DNA of 64,000 nucleotides from Bolinopsis microptera (Eukaryota > Ctenophora > Tentaculata > Lobata > Bolinopsidae). Numbering within the stretch: the stretch's first letter is position 1; each line of letters begins with the position of its first letter. The translations under genes were made by a program, and so were the position numbers. Positions 1 through 10,229 of the stretch are shown in pieces. The notes beneath the pieces are model-generated. The model saw only the letters and a list, made by a program, of their open reading frames with translations, was not told the origin of the DNA and ran no database searches. The stretch lies in the NCBI RefSeq assembly GCF_026151205.1, contig NC_087082.1:15223365-15287364 (forward strand). The letters are read 5' to 3'.

Positions 1-2
1 AT

Positions 3-305
3 GATAGCTTCTTTGTCCTCAGATGTTTTAACTGTCAATCATTTGGTCACCATAGCAAAAGTCACCAAGGTCATTGCAAAAGTGAACATGTCTGTGGCTT
101 TTGTGCAGGAGCACATGAAACACGGACATGTGATCGCTCCGCTCCATTGTGTTGTTCAAACTGCAAGAAAGCTGGTAAGCATGGCAATGAGCTTCTACAT
201 GCAGCCTATGATCCTGTTTTGTGCCCCATATTCAAAGATTTGCAGGAGAAAGTTAAAAAGACCACCCCTTTTTACCAAAGCCACAACACGGACAGAAATC
301 ACTGA
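3..305 (+). CDS. LINE-A ORF1, 3' end: gag-like protein with CCHC-type zinc knuckles
   Basis: This frame is open from the window edge to a TGA at 303-305. It encodes CFNCQSFGHHSKSH (the last Cys of a CCHC knuckle is replaced by His), then a second knuckle-like CGFCAGAHETRTC, then a CC-SNC cluster. Tandem CCHC knuckles mark the nucleic-acid-binding C-terminus of ORF1 proteins in I, Jockey and some CR1/L2 LINEs. The 3' end overlaps the open frame of ORF2 (257-305) in another frame. Only the C-terminal ~100 residues are present. The ATG-initiated frame at position 1 is a different frame and is a shadow. Confidence 0.7.
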   Translation, partial: DSFFVLRCFNCQSFGHHSKSHQGHCKSEHVCGFCAGAHETRTCDRSAPLCCSNCKKAGKHGNELLHAAYDPVLCPIFKDLQEKVKKTTPFYQSHNTDRNH

Positions 306-3178
306 GCTGTCTGAAATTCTTCCTTTTCAATCCATGGTCACTTGTTAACAAAGTAAACGATATTATGTGCAACTTATCAGACAAAAGCATTGATATTGCT
401 GCATTCTGTGAAACTTGGCTAACAGATGTTAACTGCCCCACCACTGCAATTATTAAGTCTTACGGTTACAGAATCATACATAATTTCAGGAAAGACAAAA
501 AAGGTGGTGGAACTGCTTTGTTGTTTAGGGGAGAATACTCAATGTCTCAGTTCCAATGCTCTGCTACTTTCTCTACATTTGAGTACACAGCTGCATCAAT
601 CAAAACAGCAACAGGCACTAAGGTCATGTTTGTCTCTTTGTATCGACCTGGTTATCTCTCCTCTATCTTTCATCAGGAACTTGATTTACTTCTGTCAGCC
701 ATCACCATGAAGTGTGATTGTCTCGTCATTGCTGGGGACTTGAACATTCATTTTGAGAATAAGAATGACAAGCTTGTTAGGAAGACGCTTGACTTATTTC
801 TGTCTTACGGATTTAATCATCATGTTAATGAACCAACCCATGTTGCTGGTGGATCACTAGACCAAATCTTCTGCTTCTCTATCAAGAATCAGCTTCAATG
901 CAAGGTTTTGGTTGATAGTGTGAATAGGCATGGATCAGATCATTTTCCAGTCTATTGTGACTTCTCTTTGGAATTCGAAAAGAAATATTTTAAAGATATC
1001 ACTTACAGAAATTTGAAGACTGTGGATGATGACCAATTTACCAGTGATCTCTTCGATATAGTAAACTTGATTGATCTTGGGAAAATTGGAACTACTGATA
1101 TGAGTACATCTGTTGCCAACTTGAACGACTTGTGTGCTGAACTCCTAGATGAGCATGCTCCAATAGTCTCCAAGAAGGTATCTGTTATTGATTCTGCACC
1201 TTGGTTTGATAATGAATACAGGGACTACAGAAAGCTGAGAAGAAAAGCCGAGGCAAAAACTCGTAAACCAACAGCAACGCTTGAAGATAAAATCATGTTT
1301 AGAGACATCAGCTCAGAATGTTCTAAAATGGCTGATCTGAAGAAGAAGGAGTACTTTAAGAATATGGTAGAAAACTCTAAAGGCAACCCAAGAACTTTGT
1401 GGCAGCTGGTCAATAGAAATTTAGACCGTAAACAATCTAATCCTCTGCCAGATTACACAGATGATCTTCCAAAGCTAGCAGCAGACTTTAAGGCCTACTT
1501 TACATCTAAGATTGATAACATTAGGAAAGATATGGATCATGATCGGTTTACTCTTCCATCAGACTCTTCTGCTGAAGCTCCCGAATCCTACCACTGGTCT
1601 ACCTTTGAACCTGTCACATTAGATGAGCTAAAGGAAATCATTGACGAGTTTGGTATCAAATGTTCACCTTCTGACATCTTACCTACTACACTGCTTAAAG
1701 AGAACATCAGCATTCTGCTACCATTACTTCTACAGATTGTTAATGCATCCTTATCTCAAGGTTCAATGGACGGAGTCAAACTTGCTGATATTGTTCCCCT
1801 CCTGAAAAGTAACTCTCTTGATCCTAATGTCTTGAAAAACTTTCGCCCTGTCTCAAACCTCACTTTCCTTGGGAAGCTAATCGAGAGAGTGGTGTTAAAG
1901 CGCCTAAACGATCACTTAGATAAGCATAATCTCCACTGCCCAGAACAGTCTGCATACAAGAAGACCTTCAGCACAGAAACATTATTGATCAGAATATGGA
2001 ATGATCTTCTAGTTGCATCAGATGAAAAGAGTGCTACAGTTGTCATGATGCTTGACCTATCGGCGGCGTTTGATACTGTAGACCATGATGTCTTACTGAA
2101 CATTCTCATGAAGGAGATAGGACTAAGGGGCACTGTGTTAAAATGGTTTACTAGCTTTCTAAAAGGTCGTGCTCAGAGAATTCGACTTGGTTCTACTCTC
2201 TCTGAAGAAATAGTTATTAAGTTTGGTGTTCCTCAGGGCTCAGTTCTGGGACCTGTTCTGTTTAACCTTTATATCAGATCCATCTATAGATTTGTACAAG
2301 GAATGGACTTCACAATTTATGGGTATGCAGATGACCACCAGATCTTAAAGAGATTTAAACCCATCAACCAGTGCGAAACGTTACTCTCTAAGCTCAGGGG
2401 ATGCTTTGCATCTATTAGAGCTTGGATGAAAAAATACTTTCTAGCAATGAATGACAGTAAAACACAGATAATCGTTTTTGGTCCTATGTCCGTCCTACAA
2501 GAGATCAATATAAAGGGAGTGAATTTTGGGAGTGACACAACTATTCGATTTGTGAGCACAGTTAAGAATCTTGGGATACATATGGACTCTGGGCTTACTA
2601 TGAGCAACCATGTTGTTGAGTTGAAGAAGAAATGTTTCCTAACACTACGCAACCTCACTAAGATACGGTTTCTGCTGACTACAAAACAGCTTAAGACAAT
2701 TGTTAATAGCCTCGTTGTTTCTTGTTTGGACTACTGTAACGCCATGTTTTACGGCATCTCCAAGTACCTCATACATCAACTACAGCTTATTCAAAATGCC
2801 TGTGCAAAAGCAGTAACTGGAAAATATAAATTTGATCACCTAGGCGACGATCTTGATAAATTGCACTGGCTTAATATACCTAAAAGAGTGATTTTTAAAA
2901 TATGTCTCCTATCTTTTAAGGCTGTTAATGGAATAGCGCCACTGTACCTTCAAGATATGTTTAAGTATGCTCACCATGGACACACTGTTAGGCTCATAGT
3001 CCCTTATCGTTCAACCAAGGGTTTTGGTGATCGTAGTTTTAGTGTGGTTGGTCCACGAGTTTTTAATGCACTACCAGACTCAGTTAAACAATGTTATTCT
3101 GTTGAGGCGTTTAAGTCCGCACTGAAGACTTATTTGTTTACTTTATCTGACACTGAGGTAGCAAAAATGTTTTATTAA
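257..3178 (+). CDS. LINE-A ORF2: apurinic-like endonuclease + reverse transcriptase
   Basis: An exonuclease/endonuclease/phosphatase domain comes first, with FNPWSLVNK, AAFCETWLTD, VIAGDLNIHF and GSDHFPVYCDF (the SDH catalytic motif). It is followed by a reverse transcriptase with NFRPVSNLTFLGK, MMLDLSAAFDTVDHD, GVPQGSVLGPVLFNLY and the YADD catalytic box. The frame is uninterrupted to the TAA at 3176-3178. It is open from 257, but its first ATG is at 365, inside the endonuclease fold after FNPWSLVNKVNDI. The true start is therefore upstream and not a normal AUG, perhaps reached by coupling to ORF1, whose end overlaps. The product would nick target DNA and copy the element RNA in the nucleus. 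The enzyme looks intact. Confidence 0.92.
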   Translation, partial: KDHPFLPKPQHGQKSLSCLKFFLFNPWSLVNKVNDIMCNLSDKSIDIAAFCETWLTDVNCPTTAIIKSYGYRIIHNFRKDKKGGGTALLFRGEYSMSQFQCSATFSTFEYTAASIKTATGTKVMFVSLYRPGYLSSIFHQELDLLLSAITMKCDCLVIAGDLNIHFENKNDKLVRKTLDLFLSYGFNHHVNEPTHVAGGSLDQIFCFSIKNQLQCKVLVDSVNRHGSDHFPVYCDFSLEFEKKYFKDITYRNLKTVDDDQFTSDLFDIVNLIDLGKIGTTDMSTSVANLNDLCAELLDEHAPIVSKKVSVIDSAPWFDNEYRDYRKLRRKAEAKTRKPTATLEDKIMFRDISSECSKMADLKKKEYFKNMVENSKGNPRTLWQLVNRNLDRKQSNPLPDYTDDLPKLAADFKAYFTSKIDNIRKDMDHDRFTLPSDSSAEAPESYHWSTFEPVTLDELKEIIDEFGIKCSPSDILPTTLLKENISILLPLLLQIVNASLSQGSMDGVKLADIVPLLKSNSLDPNVLKNFRPVSNLTFLGKLIERVVLKRLNDHLDKHNLHCPEQSAYKKTFSTETLLIRIWNDLLVASDEKSATVVMMLDLSAAFDTVDHDVLLNILMKEIGLRGTVLKWFTSFLKGRAQRIRLGSTLSEEIVIKFGVPQGSVLGPVLFNLYIRSIYRFVQGMDFTIYGYADDHQILKRFKPINQCETLLSKLRGCFASIRAWMKKYFLAMNDSKTQIIVFGPMSVLQEINIKGVNFGSDTTIRFVSTVKNLGIHMDSGLTMSNHVVELKKKCFLTLRNLTKIRFLLTTKQLKTIVNSLVVSCLDYCNAMFYGISKYLIHQLQLIQNACAKAVTGKYKFDHLGDDLDKLHWLNIPKRVIFKICLLSFKAVNGIAPLYLQDMFKYAHHGHTVRLIVPYRSTKGFGDRSFSVVGPRVFNALPDSVKQCYSVEAFKSALKTYLFTLSDTEVAKMFY

Positions 3179-3378
3179 TAATATTAACCCTCTCTTTGAC
3201 TTATCTAAATTATATTAGCTTTTTGGAAGTTTTATGAACGAATTTATACATAGAACTTTATTTTGCTTTTGATATATAGTTTTAAAAGTATTTTTGTAAA
3301 CTAGTTGTAGTGACACTGCTGAGTAAAAGTGTACGCTTAATAGTGGTGTTTTTAAATTTCAATTTTAATTTTAATTAA

Positions 3379-4737
3379 TTAATTGTCCATCAGTACACTA
3401 CACTCCTCAGTTTCGTTGTAATACAATATCTCCTGTATATCATCGATAAATATGTTGGTCACACGTTGGATTGTACGTGTTAACTTCTGTATATCCCTAC
3501 GTATTATCTCTACTATGATAACTTTACACATACTATCTGATATTAGGGTAACTAGTTCTGTGACGTCAGACATGCTGGTCTCTTGATATTCTACGCCAGC
3601 TTCTTCTAATGCACGCTGATAAAGCTGACAGTTATTACCATTACCGCCGAATTTGAATAACACAGCTTTATTGTCCTCATTAGATTGTACCAGTTGGATT
3701 ATTCTACCGCAAAGTATTACACTTTTCCCCGCCCCTGCAGGTCCATTAATCCACAACAGATTCTCGCTTGATTTGAACGCTTTACATTGTTCTACTGTCA
3801 GGTTTTCCACTTTAACATAGTTTTTGATAACATCAGGAGCTGGTTCAACTCTAGGATTCTTTGCACGATTCTGCCCTTTTTTAGCTAAAAAGGTAAATTT
3901 TCCTGATTTGAGCCGTTCATCAATGTTTAATATGCAGTTTGCTAAACTACATTTCGATTGATCGTAGTTTTTATCGGTAGCCCAGATAGCAAGTAACATA
4001 TTGCTAACCTTTTGAAAGGCATCACAATTAATTCTTGTATCTTGAGCTATTGTTGCGTTGTTATTCCACCAAGAACCAAAACTTGATAAGTCTACAATGT
4101 CCTCATGAAATATCACAGTTGATAATTCTGAATCACTTAGCTGAAGTTTTGTATCTTCACTAGCCTGGAACTGTCCTTTAAATTGTTTACTGAAATTAGA
4201 ATACGCAGTGAACTGACGGATAGTTGTGTCCTTTTCTATACATTGAATCAGAGATTCTATCTTCTTTCTCTGCTCAACTGACTTTTTGAACGTACCAGAT
4301 AATGCCTTGAAGTGTTTTTCTTTGTCGACCGCATTATAAATGTGAGGCATGTTCTTAATTTCGATTATAACAATGGAGCCTGAACATAAAATTAAAAAAT
4401 CACATTCTCCTTCCTTATTCGACGGGTTCTTGCACCCTTTGCACGTCTTCCTGTTCCACAAATGACTCTGATCACACAATCGATATTGGTGGTGCGTGTA
4501 TTCAAAATTATGAAGAACTATGATCTTATTGTCCGGTAATATCTCCAAAGCCCTATACACCATAACTTCAGCCTCATAATCAGACTGACGTTGTCGTTCG
4601 TCTCTGAAGTCACTACTCTCCGGGTACCTGTCTATATACGTCTGGTCGGGAGCTCTCGGCAGCATAATGGGTCGTTTGTCATCAGAGGTGCAGAACTTGA
4701 GGAATATTTCTTCTCCGTTCTTTACATAGTGGTCCAA
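3379..4737 (-). pseudogene. NERD-type nuclease domain fused to a P-loop ATPase/helicase, C-terminus lost at LINE-A boundary
   Basis: The frame of 452 codons has an N-terminal PD-(D/E)XK nuclease-like (NERD) domain: YEAEVMVYRAL near residues 54-64, then ECDFLIL near 111-117 and IIEIKN near 124-129. A P-loop NTPase follows, with Walker A GPAGAGKS at about 332-339 and a Walker B-like NIFIDDIQEIL at about 428-438. Superfamily 1 helicases continue for several hundred residues after Walker B, but this frame stops 14 residues later. The stop lies in the TTAA-rich tail of LINE-A, so the insertion probably removed the rest. The frame has no ATG at its start (TTG at 4737, stop just upstream); the first Met codon is at 4665, so an upstream exon may be missing. 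A short functional protein cannot be excluded. Confidence 0.65.
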
Positions 4738-5007
4738 TGTTCAGTAAATTAAGACATTCTGAGATTAACGAAACTGTTAAAAGTTTATAGCTATATGTAG
4801 TAATCATAATTTGTAAATGAGATGAGGCACCGCAGGTGTTCAGGATAAAGTATGAATTTTAATTAAGGGAAGCACTGCTGTTATGTGAGGGGTGGATCGA
4901 GTATTACATACATATTATTACCTTAATGTTTAAGAGTAATGTTGATCTTTAGTACAAAAATATCTGAGCGCAGCTTAATCTCCGACCGGAATCTGGTACC
5001 TAAAGTA

Positions 5008-5945
5008 GTGAAACAAATTTTTAGTGAAACAAATTTAAAATTTAATCCTTTATTTTACAATCATGATATAATAATATTTATAAGCCTCCGTTTTGAAAGT
5101 TTTGAATTTCAATATATCCGCATTTATATTTAAAGTTTAATTTTATGTATGATGTATAAGTCAATAACTGGCCGTCAAAGCCGCGCATTTATGAAAACAG
5201 GATTAACTTGTTTATAGTTATACGACAAATTAAATTTAAAACTATCCGTGGTTTTTAAAGTAAATTATAATCTTGCCTAAATCCAAAGCCTGCTTTATAA
5301 AAGTTTGTCATACGTTGTATGACCCGCCGCGCGGCTCCCCCTGTATCGTCAGGACCATAGTGAAACAACCGTGGGGGTCGCAACGTGATACAAATAAAAG
5401 TTACATTTAGATTTCACATAGCCATGTGCCTACGCGTACTTCGTGACGCGCTTGTTTCACAAGTAGGATCTTTGCCGCCTCCGGCGGTCGCGCGCTACTG
5501 CAAGCGAGAGGGCTCTGGTTAGAGCAACCTTTAGATCATAATATGTCGTCAGTTAAATTCTATATTTACAATGCAACATTTCATTAATCTATAAATATGA
5601 AATAATAAATGCGCGTACTCCAACCCTTACACCATCAATTCCCATGCGGCGCAGCTCAAGTCGCGCACGCACGTATTATTTTGTACTTTTTAATTTTGCT
5701 TTCTAATAAATATCGCGTCAATGTGTACGTATAAATGTTTATGTTTTTTGTAAACTGAATTCAATTGAGACTAGTGACAAGGACAATTACAATTAGGACA
5801 AAGAATAAAGACCCAAGTGCCTGCACGGCTTTTTTTGGACCCCTGTGGACCACTACTCTTGAAATCGCTCTACTTAACATAATATATAACGTCATTTGAC
5901 AATTATTATCATTAATTTACAATCTAGTCTAACTGTCTTGCTGGG
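5008..5945. repeat. Dispersed repeat R1, copy A (empty-site copy)
   Basis: This matches 37197-40115 closely at both ends: GTGAAACAAATTT near 5008, GTCAATAACTGGCC near 5160, ACTATCCGTGG near 5241, and GACCACTACTCTTGAA near 5847. Copy B has a 2.2-kb retroelement inserted at ATAGTTATAC; here that decamer (5214-5223) is uninterrupted, giving the pre-insertion state. Copy A in turn carries about 210 bp absent from copy B (about 5313-5530), which is GC-rich with runs such as CCGCCGCGCGG. No coding capacity was seen. Confidence 0.75.
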
Positions 5946-6018
5946 CCATTCGGCGGAATGACAGGCTGAGGCGCTGAGCGCGGCCCAGTAAAACCTGCTT
6001 ACTAACTTGTAACTGTTT

Positions 6019-6815
6019 ACGGGTGATACTTGTAAAATATTTGTTCCAAATATATTTGGCGCGCGTCCTAATAGGTCATAGGTTGTAAACTTACAAACTA
6101 ACTGCAACGCGTTATATGTTGATTCACAATGTCAATCCTTCGCACATCGCAGCTCGGCGTTACTGGGCCGCGCTCAGCCTGTTGACGGATGTTACTCGTC
6201 TAAATTTCATAGAAGTAGCGCGCGCCGATTTCTTCTCGAAATGGCCCGAGGCAAGTGCTACGAAGTAGCGCGCTGGGCTATTCGACATGACACCACGGCA
6301 TCAATTTTAATGTTATCTGGGGACTTCAGGCTCTCATGTTCATTAAGAGATTAGGCGGAATGACAGGCTGAGCGCGGCCCAGTAACTTTGCAATGCGACT
6401 TTCCGCAAAAACCGTAAAAGATATACAACTGAAACATTTTTGACTGGGTCAAATGCTTTAAGTTTAATGGCCTCCAAATCAGCATGAAAAAATAAAAAAT
6501 TTGCCAAGGAATGTTAATTTTAGAGCCCAAAATTTGGACTCCCAAGTGGCATTAATTATTTTAGTCTTTTGAGTCTTGACACCGTTTAGGGTTATATTAT
6601 ACGGGAATTCCTGCTAGTACATATAACTATAACTCAATAAGCATTACGTGTTGTAGTTGTACAATTCGGTAAATTGGGATTGCGAAAAACTTAATACATA
6701 CTTATGGTAATCATTGTCAATTGTAGGTTTACAACCTGCCAGGACGCGCGCCGAGTTGGACTCGTCGACGGTCCAATATATGGAACAAATATTTTACGAG
6801 TATCACCCGTTAAGG
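6019..6815. mobile_element. Fold-back (long inverted repeat) element
   Basis: About 90 bp at 6019-6107 (TTACGGGTGATACTTGTAAA onward) recurs in reverse complement at about 6720-6815 (ending TTTACGAGTATCACCCGTTA). The arms diverge but keep the order TTACGGGTGATAC, AAATATTTGTTCC, GGCGCGCGTCC, GTTGTAAAC. Related sequence appears at 52.7-53.2 kb, so this is a dispersed family. The interior holds the copy-1 repeat R2 and GC-rich blocks sharing ACTCGTCTAAATTTC and GGCAAGTGCTACGAA with the 53-kb copy. No transposase frame is present. Confidence 0.55.
6286..6620. repeat. Dispersed repeat R2, copy 1
   Basis: This shares long near-identical blocks with 34165-34420: TGACACCACGGCAT at the left, GCGACTTTCCGCAAAA, GATATACAACTGAAAC, GACTGGGTCAAAT, TTTTAGAGCCCAAAATTTGG and GAGTCTTGACACC at the right. 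This copy has an extra stretch near 6300-6395 containing GCGGAATGACAGGCTGAGCG, also seen at 5953. No coding capacity. Confidence 0.65.
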
Positions 6816-7214
6816 TAATCACCGATTTTAGTTTTATTTCATTAATTTCAATTTCCTCAATAAAACAAACGATTGAAATTTGAAATATATTACGTTTGTA
6901 ATTCAATGCAAAAAACAATGATGACATCATAAAAAACTCGACACTCATAAAAAATAACAAAAGTTAAAAAAAAAGATTAACAAAAGTTAAAATTAATAAA
7001 TTTGCAAATTTTCTCTGAATATGAGTTTTTAGCTGTAAAACCGTTCCTAATTTTGCATTCCCATTTACAGGTATGATGGAAATTAGCAGAAATAGGAAGA
7101 ATTAATATGAAACGTAATACATAAACCGTCATAAAATAGCATATATGACACTAAAGTACCAGTACAGTGCATATAGAATATGACGATTGTTCTCCATTCT
7201 CCAGCTGAACGTAT
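6816..7214. other. AT-rich spacer downstream of the MFS gene
   Basis: No gene or repeat was recognised here. The stretch should hold the 3' UTR of the minus-strand transporter gene. Confidence 0.5.
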
Positions 7215-8597
7215 TTAATATATTTTGAGATTTTCATCAGGGCTGTCCACTTGTGCATAGTCACCATTCTCTGCTACCTTCGTCTTTGTTTTCGTCGATG
7301 ACATGACCTTGATACAAAAAGCAATACAGAGCATTGATTCTGCGATGTAAATCAATCCCAGAATGCCTGTAGACCAGCCAAAAGATGCGAATGGTGCGAT
7401 CAGTCCGGATGTAGTGGTGCCGATGAAGATACCAATAGGAAATGCAGCACAGTACAAGGAAACCAGTGAGTTGATGACGATGATGGGCAGTTTGCCTCCA
7501 TTCCTCGCTTGGTAAACCTTGAACATGACTGGTAGAGCAGAAACGCACGCCATTGGAACAGCTAATCCTAGCAATGCAAGTGAGAGGATGACTTGGGTTT
7601 TGGAGGGAGTGATGAAGGAGAGTAGCGGGAGAGGACCCACAAAGGCGTACACCAAGGGTAAACTCACACAGGAGGCCATCAACATCTTACAAGGACCGTA
7701 CCTGTCTATCGCCAGCCCGATGATTGGTGAGAAAATGCAGATACCCCCCGTAGTGGCAAGAAGAGCGGTCCCAGACCAGACGACGTCCGCGTTGAAGAAT
7801 TCTTCTGCGTAGGGAGAAAGAAGAGGCATGGGATAGCTGACGAGGATGAGAGCAGATGCAAGATGCCACAGTGGGAATAGAACCAGAGGATCCAAGATAC
7901 TGGTCCAGCTTGATTCTTCTTCACCAGCTCGTCTCTTCTTGCTGTTAAGACTAGAAAGGAAGAAAGCCGGGATAGCACTCACAAATATCAGTGCACCTGG
8001 AAAGACAGAAGCTGCAGTGAAACCGCCTGCATCGTACAGGACTCCCCCCAAAAAGGGCCCTAAAGCACATGCTCCGTTAATAAAGGCCTCCCCAATTGCT
8101 GTGACAGTGCCAACATACTCGGGGTAGATGGCTAAGTAAGCGGCAAATATGGTGACGTTGAGAGTGCCACCAAATGCTCCGGCTGAAAATCGGAATATCA
8201 AAGACAGAATCTGGTAAATCACCAAATTCTCGATGGAATCCAGCACGCTAAAGAGTAATAGGGAGATACCAAGGCCAGCTAAGCCCCCCGAAAGGACGAT
8301 TCTGGTTGAAAACTTGGACATGACGACAGGAGCGATCACCCCACACGACACCGCCATTCCTGAAGAAGTTGATCCAAGTATCAGCCCAGTCCAGAAGGTG
8401 GAGATCTCTCTGCTCTCATTGTAGAGCGGGAGGTAAGAGTAGGGCATATGGAACGAGACGAAGGTTAGCAGGTGGAAGAGGCACATGGCAAGGAAGAGGA
8501 ACCTTTTTTTAGTCGGGGAAAAGGAAGCTATGTCCCATTTAGCAGCGGGAATTTCGGCAGATGTTTCAAGTTTGTCAGCATTCTTTGATTCCGTCAT
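7215..8597 (-). CDS. Major facilitator superfamily transporter, SLC18B1/vesicular amine transporter-like
   Basis: A single-exon gene of 460 residues starts at a true ATG (8597). The protein is strongly hydrophobic with about 12 predicted membrane segments after a ~35-residue charged N-terminus, and has a short hydrophilic C-tail. The segment ALGPFLGGVLYDAGG matches MFS motif C (GPxxGGxL), typical of proton-coupled antiporters of the DHA/SLC18 type. GLAIDRYGPCKML matches the motif A signature in the second half. The length fits SLC18B1-type vesicular polyamine/amine transporters (about 450-460 residues). The inferred role is proton-driven import of small amines into vesicles; the substrate is not readable from sequence. 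The lack of introns is notable beside the intron-rich neighbours and could reflect retroposition. Confidence 0.82.
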   Translation of the reverse strand: MTESKNADKLETSAEIPAAKWDIASFSPTKKRFLFLAMCLFHLLTFVSFHMPYSYLPLYNESREISTFWTGLILGSTSSGMAVSCGVIAPVVMSKFSTRIVLSGGLAGLGISLLLFSVLDSIENLVIYQILSLIFRFSAGAFGGTLNVTIFAAYLAIYPEYVGTVTAIGEAFINGACALGPFLGGVLYDAGGFTAASVFPGALIFVSAIPAFFLSSLNSKKRRAGEEESSWTSILDPLVLFPLWHLASALILVSYPMPLLSPYAEEFFNADVVWSGTALLATTGGICIFSPIIGLAIDRYGPCKMLMASCVSLPLVYAFVGPLPLLSFITPSKTQVILSLALLGLAVPMACVSALPVMFKVYQARNGGKLPIIVINSLVSLYCAAFPIGIFIGTTTSGLIAPFASFGWSTGILGLIYIAESMLCIAFCIKVMSSTKTKTKVAENGDYAQVDSPDENLKIY

Positions 8598-8929
8598 ACT
8601 TTCTGGAGAACTACTAGGGAACTAGTGATAAAATTAGGGGTTATAATTTGACTACATAATCTTCGTTAAAAGCTAGCGGGAGTCATTTTAAAATGTGATA
8701 TATGGTTTATCCCGAACCCAGTATCAATACAACTCGATTAATTATTATTATTATGCTAATTATTACTAATATGCTAATTATTACTACATATTACGCTTTC
8801 TTGAAATGAACCAAACGATAAGGTTATTTACAACTAATTTAACATTACAAGTTTAGCCTTTTGCTGAACAACATAAGGTGAATCAATTTGGTTTCAAATG
8901 AAATATCAAAGAAAACTGGAGATCCTAAA

Positions 8930-9330
8930 AATGTCAAGAACATAACTACTACAGTTCTACTACCGTTCTTCAGAATGAAATCTCAACGAGAAGTTTAAAA
9001 ATCACATCGCTTATCTTAATTTTACGGGTATTATCTTAATTTTGAGGGTGTTCTGTAAATCAATTATGATCACCATTATACTTAGCAGTGACCACTGACC
9101 CGGCAACAGGGTGGCAACTGGCAATATAACGGCAGAGTCTGATACTGGCAGACAACGCACGTTGCGGGACATGGCGATTCTTGCTGTTCAACTTACCTCT
9201 TTCATATTGCACATAACTGCCAATCACTGATTGCCGTATCTAAACATTTAATCAAGATAAGACGTTTGCTGAATTATACAACCAGTCTTATTCCCTATAA
9301 AGAGGGCTGAACAAGCGGGTCTGAACCATT
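8930..9330. repeat. Duplicated non-coding segment, copy 1 (upstream of the MFS gene)
   Basis: This shares ordered blocks with about 10230-10905: TTCAGAATGAAATC, GGTATTATCTTAA, GTAAATCAATTATGAT, TTGCTGTTCAAC, CACTGATTGCC, TCTAAACATTTA and GAATTATAC. It lies 0.3-0.7 kb upstream of the transporter start, so it may include that gene's promoter. No open frame. Confidence 0.6.
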
Positions 9331-9700
9331 AGAGTAAGACCCCATTTCTTATCAAGGTTTTCGTCTGTAAAGTATCTTGCGACCCAGTGATTAAATTATT
9401 ACATAATTCTGTTGCACGTACCGTATTCTGCAGCATGCAGCTGTAAGTGCAGAATATGGACTCTTAGAAATCGATAAGAAAATTTTCAGGAGGTATAAAA
9501 CATTATTTGTTACACGAACAGGAAATTGGGTTAGCTGAATTGTCTTTACGTAATTAGGATCTAATTCATAATTACCCTTTCTGCATGATGAGTTCACGAT
9601 GAAAATAAATCGTTATTTTCAGTTTAAAAATCTTCCAAACCCAAACTTTAAATTGACAGATAAAATAAACTTACATACACCTCTATAAGTGCAGGGGAAA

Positions 9701-10025
9701 GGGGACAGGGGACAGGGGACAGGGGACAGGGGACAGGGGACAGGGGACAGGGGACAGGGGACAGGGGACAGGGGACAGGGGACAGGGGACAGGGGACAGG
9801 GGACAGGGGACAGGGGACAGGGGACAGGGGACAGGGGACAGGGGACAGGGGACAGGGGACAGGGGACAGGGGACAGGGGACAGGGGACAGGGGACAGGGG
9901 ACAGGGGACAGGGGACAGGGGACAGGGGACAGGGGACAGGGGACAGGGGACAGGGGACAGGGGACAGGGGACAGGGGACAGGGGACAGGGGACAGGGGAC
10001 AGGGGACAGGGGACAGGGGACAGGG
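9701..10025. repeat. 7-bp minisatellite (GGGGACA)n, about 46 units
   Basis: An uninterrupted array of GGGGACA runs from 9701 to 10025. The array gives long artificial frames on both strands (GQGTGDR and PVPCPLS repeats), which are not genes. Four Gs every seven bases on the plus strand fit G-quadruplex formation with 3-nt loops. The array sits between the two copies of the duplicated segment. Confidence 0.97.
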
Positions 10026-10229
10026 TGCACCCCCAATTTATTGCGAAACTCGTTTTCGAGATAGCAGATGACCATTAAACTGATACCCATGACCAACCTT
10101 GTGGTTCTTTTTTGACCCAATTTTGAAAAATTACCTAATAACTTGCTCAAAAGTAAATGCAACATAAAGTAATTAAAAAAAGCCAAAATATCATAGAAAT
10201 CTACAGAACATAACAATTTAGTAGCATAA

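Larger units (their letters stand above)
1..3377 (+). mobile_element. CR1/L2-like non-LTR retrotransposon (LINE-A), left side cut by window edge
   Basis: The element contains the end of a zinc-knuckle ORF1, a complete endonuclease plus reverse transcriptase ORF2, and about 200 bp of 3' UTR. It ends in an AT-rich tail of TTTTAA and TTAA units at about 3355-3384. The tail directly abuts the coding sequence of the minus-strand NERD-ATPase gene, which suggests the LINE inserted into that gene. The 5' end lies outside the window, so its target duplication cannot be checked. The clade call rests on the RT block order and on the C-terminal region typical of L2/CR1 elements, and is approximate. Confidence 0.85.

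Noticed and set aside
1..348. 115-residue ATG-started frame at the left edge
   Set aside because: The overlapping frame 3-305 carries the zinc knuckles; this one is its shadow.
7261..8424. Several open frames overlapping the MFS gene on both strands
   Set aside because: Shadows of the 460-residue transporter, with no motifs of their own.
9683..10216. Long frames with PVPCPLS or GDRGQGT repeats
   Set aside because: They are translations of the 7-bp minisatellite; a unit not divisible by three leaves all frames open without being coding.
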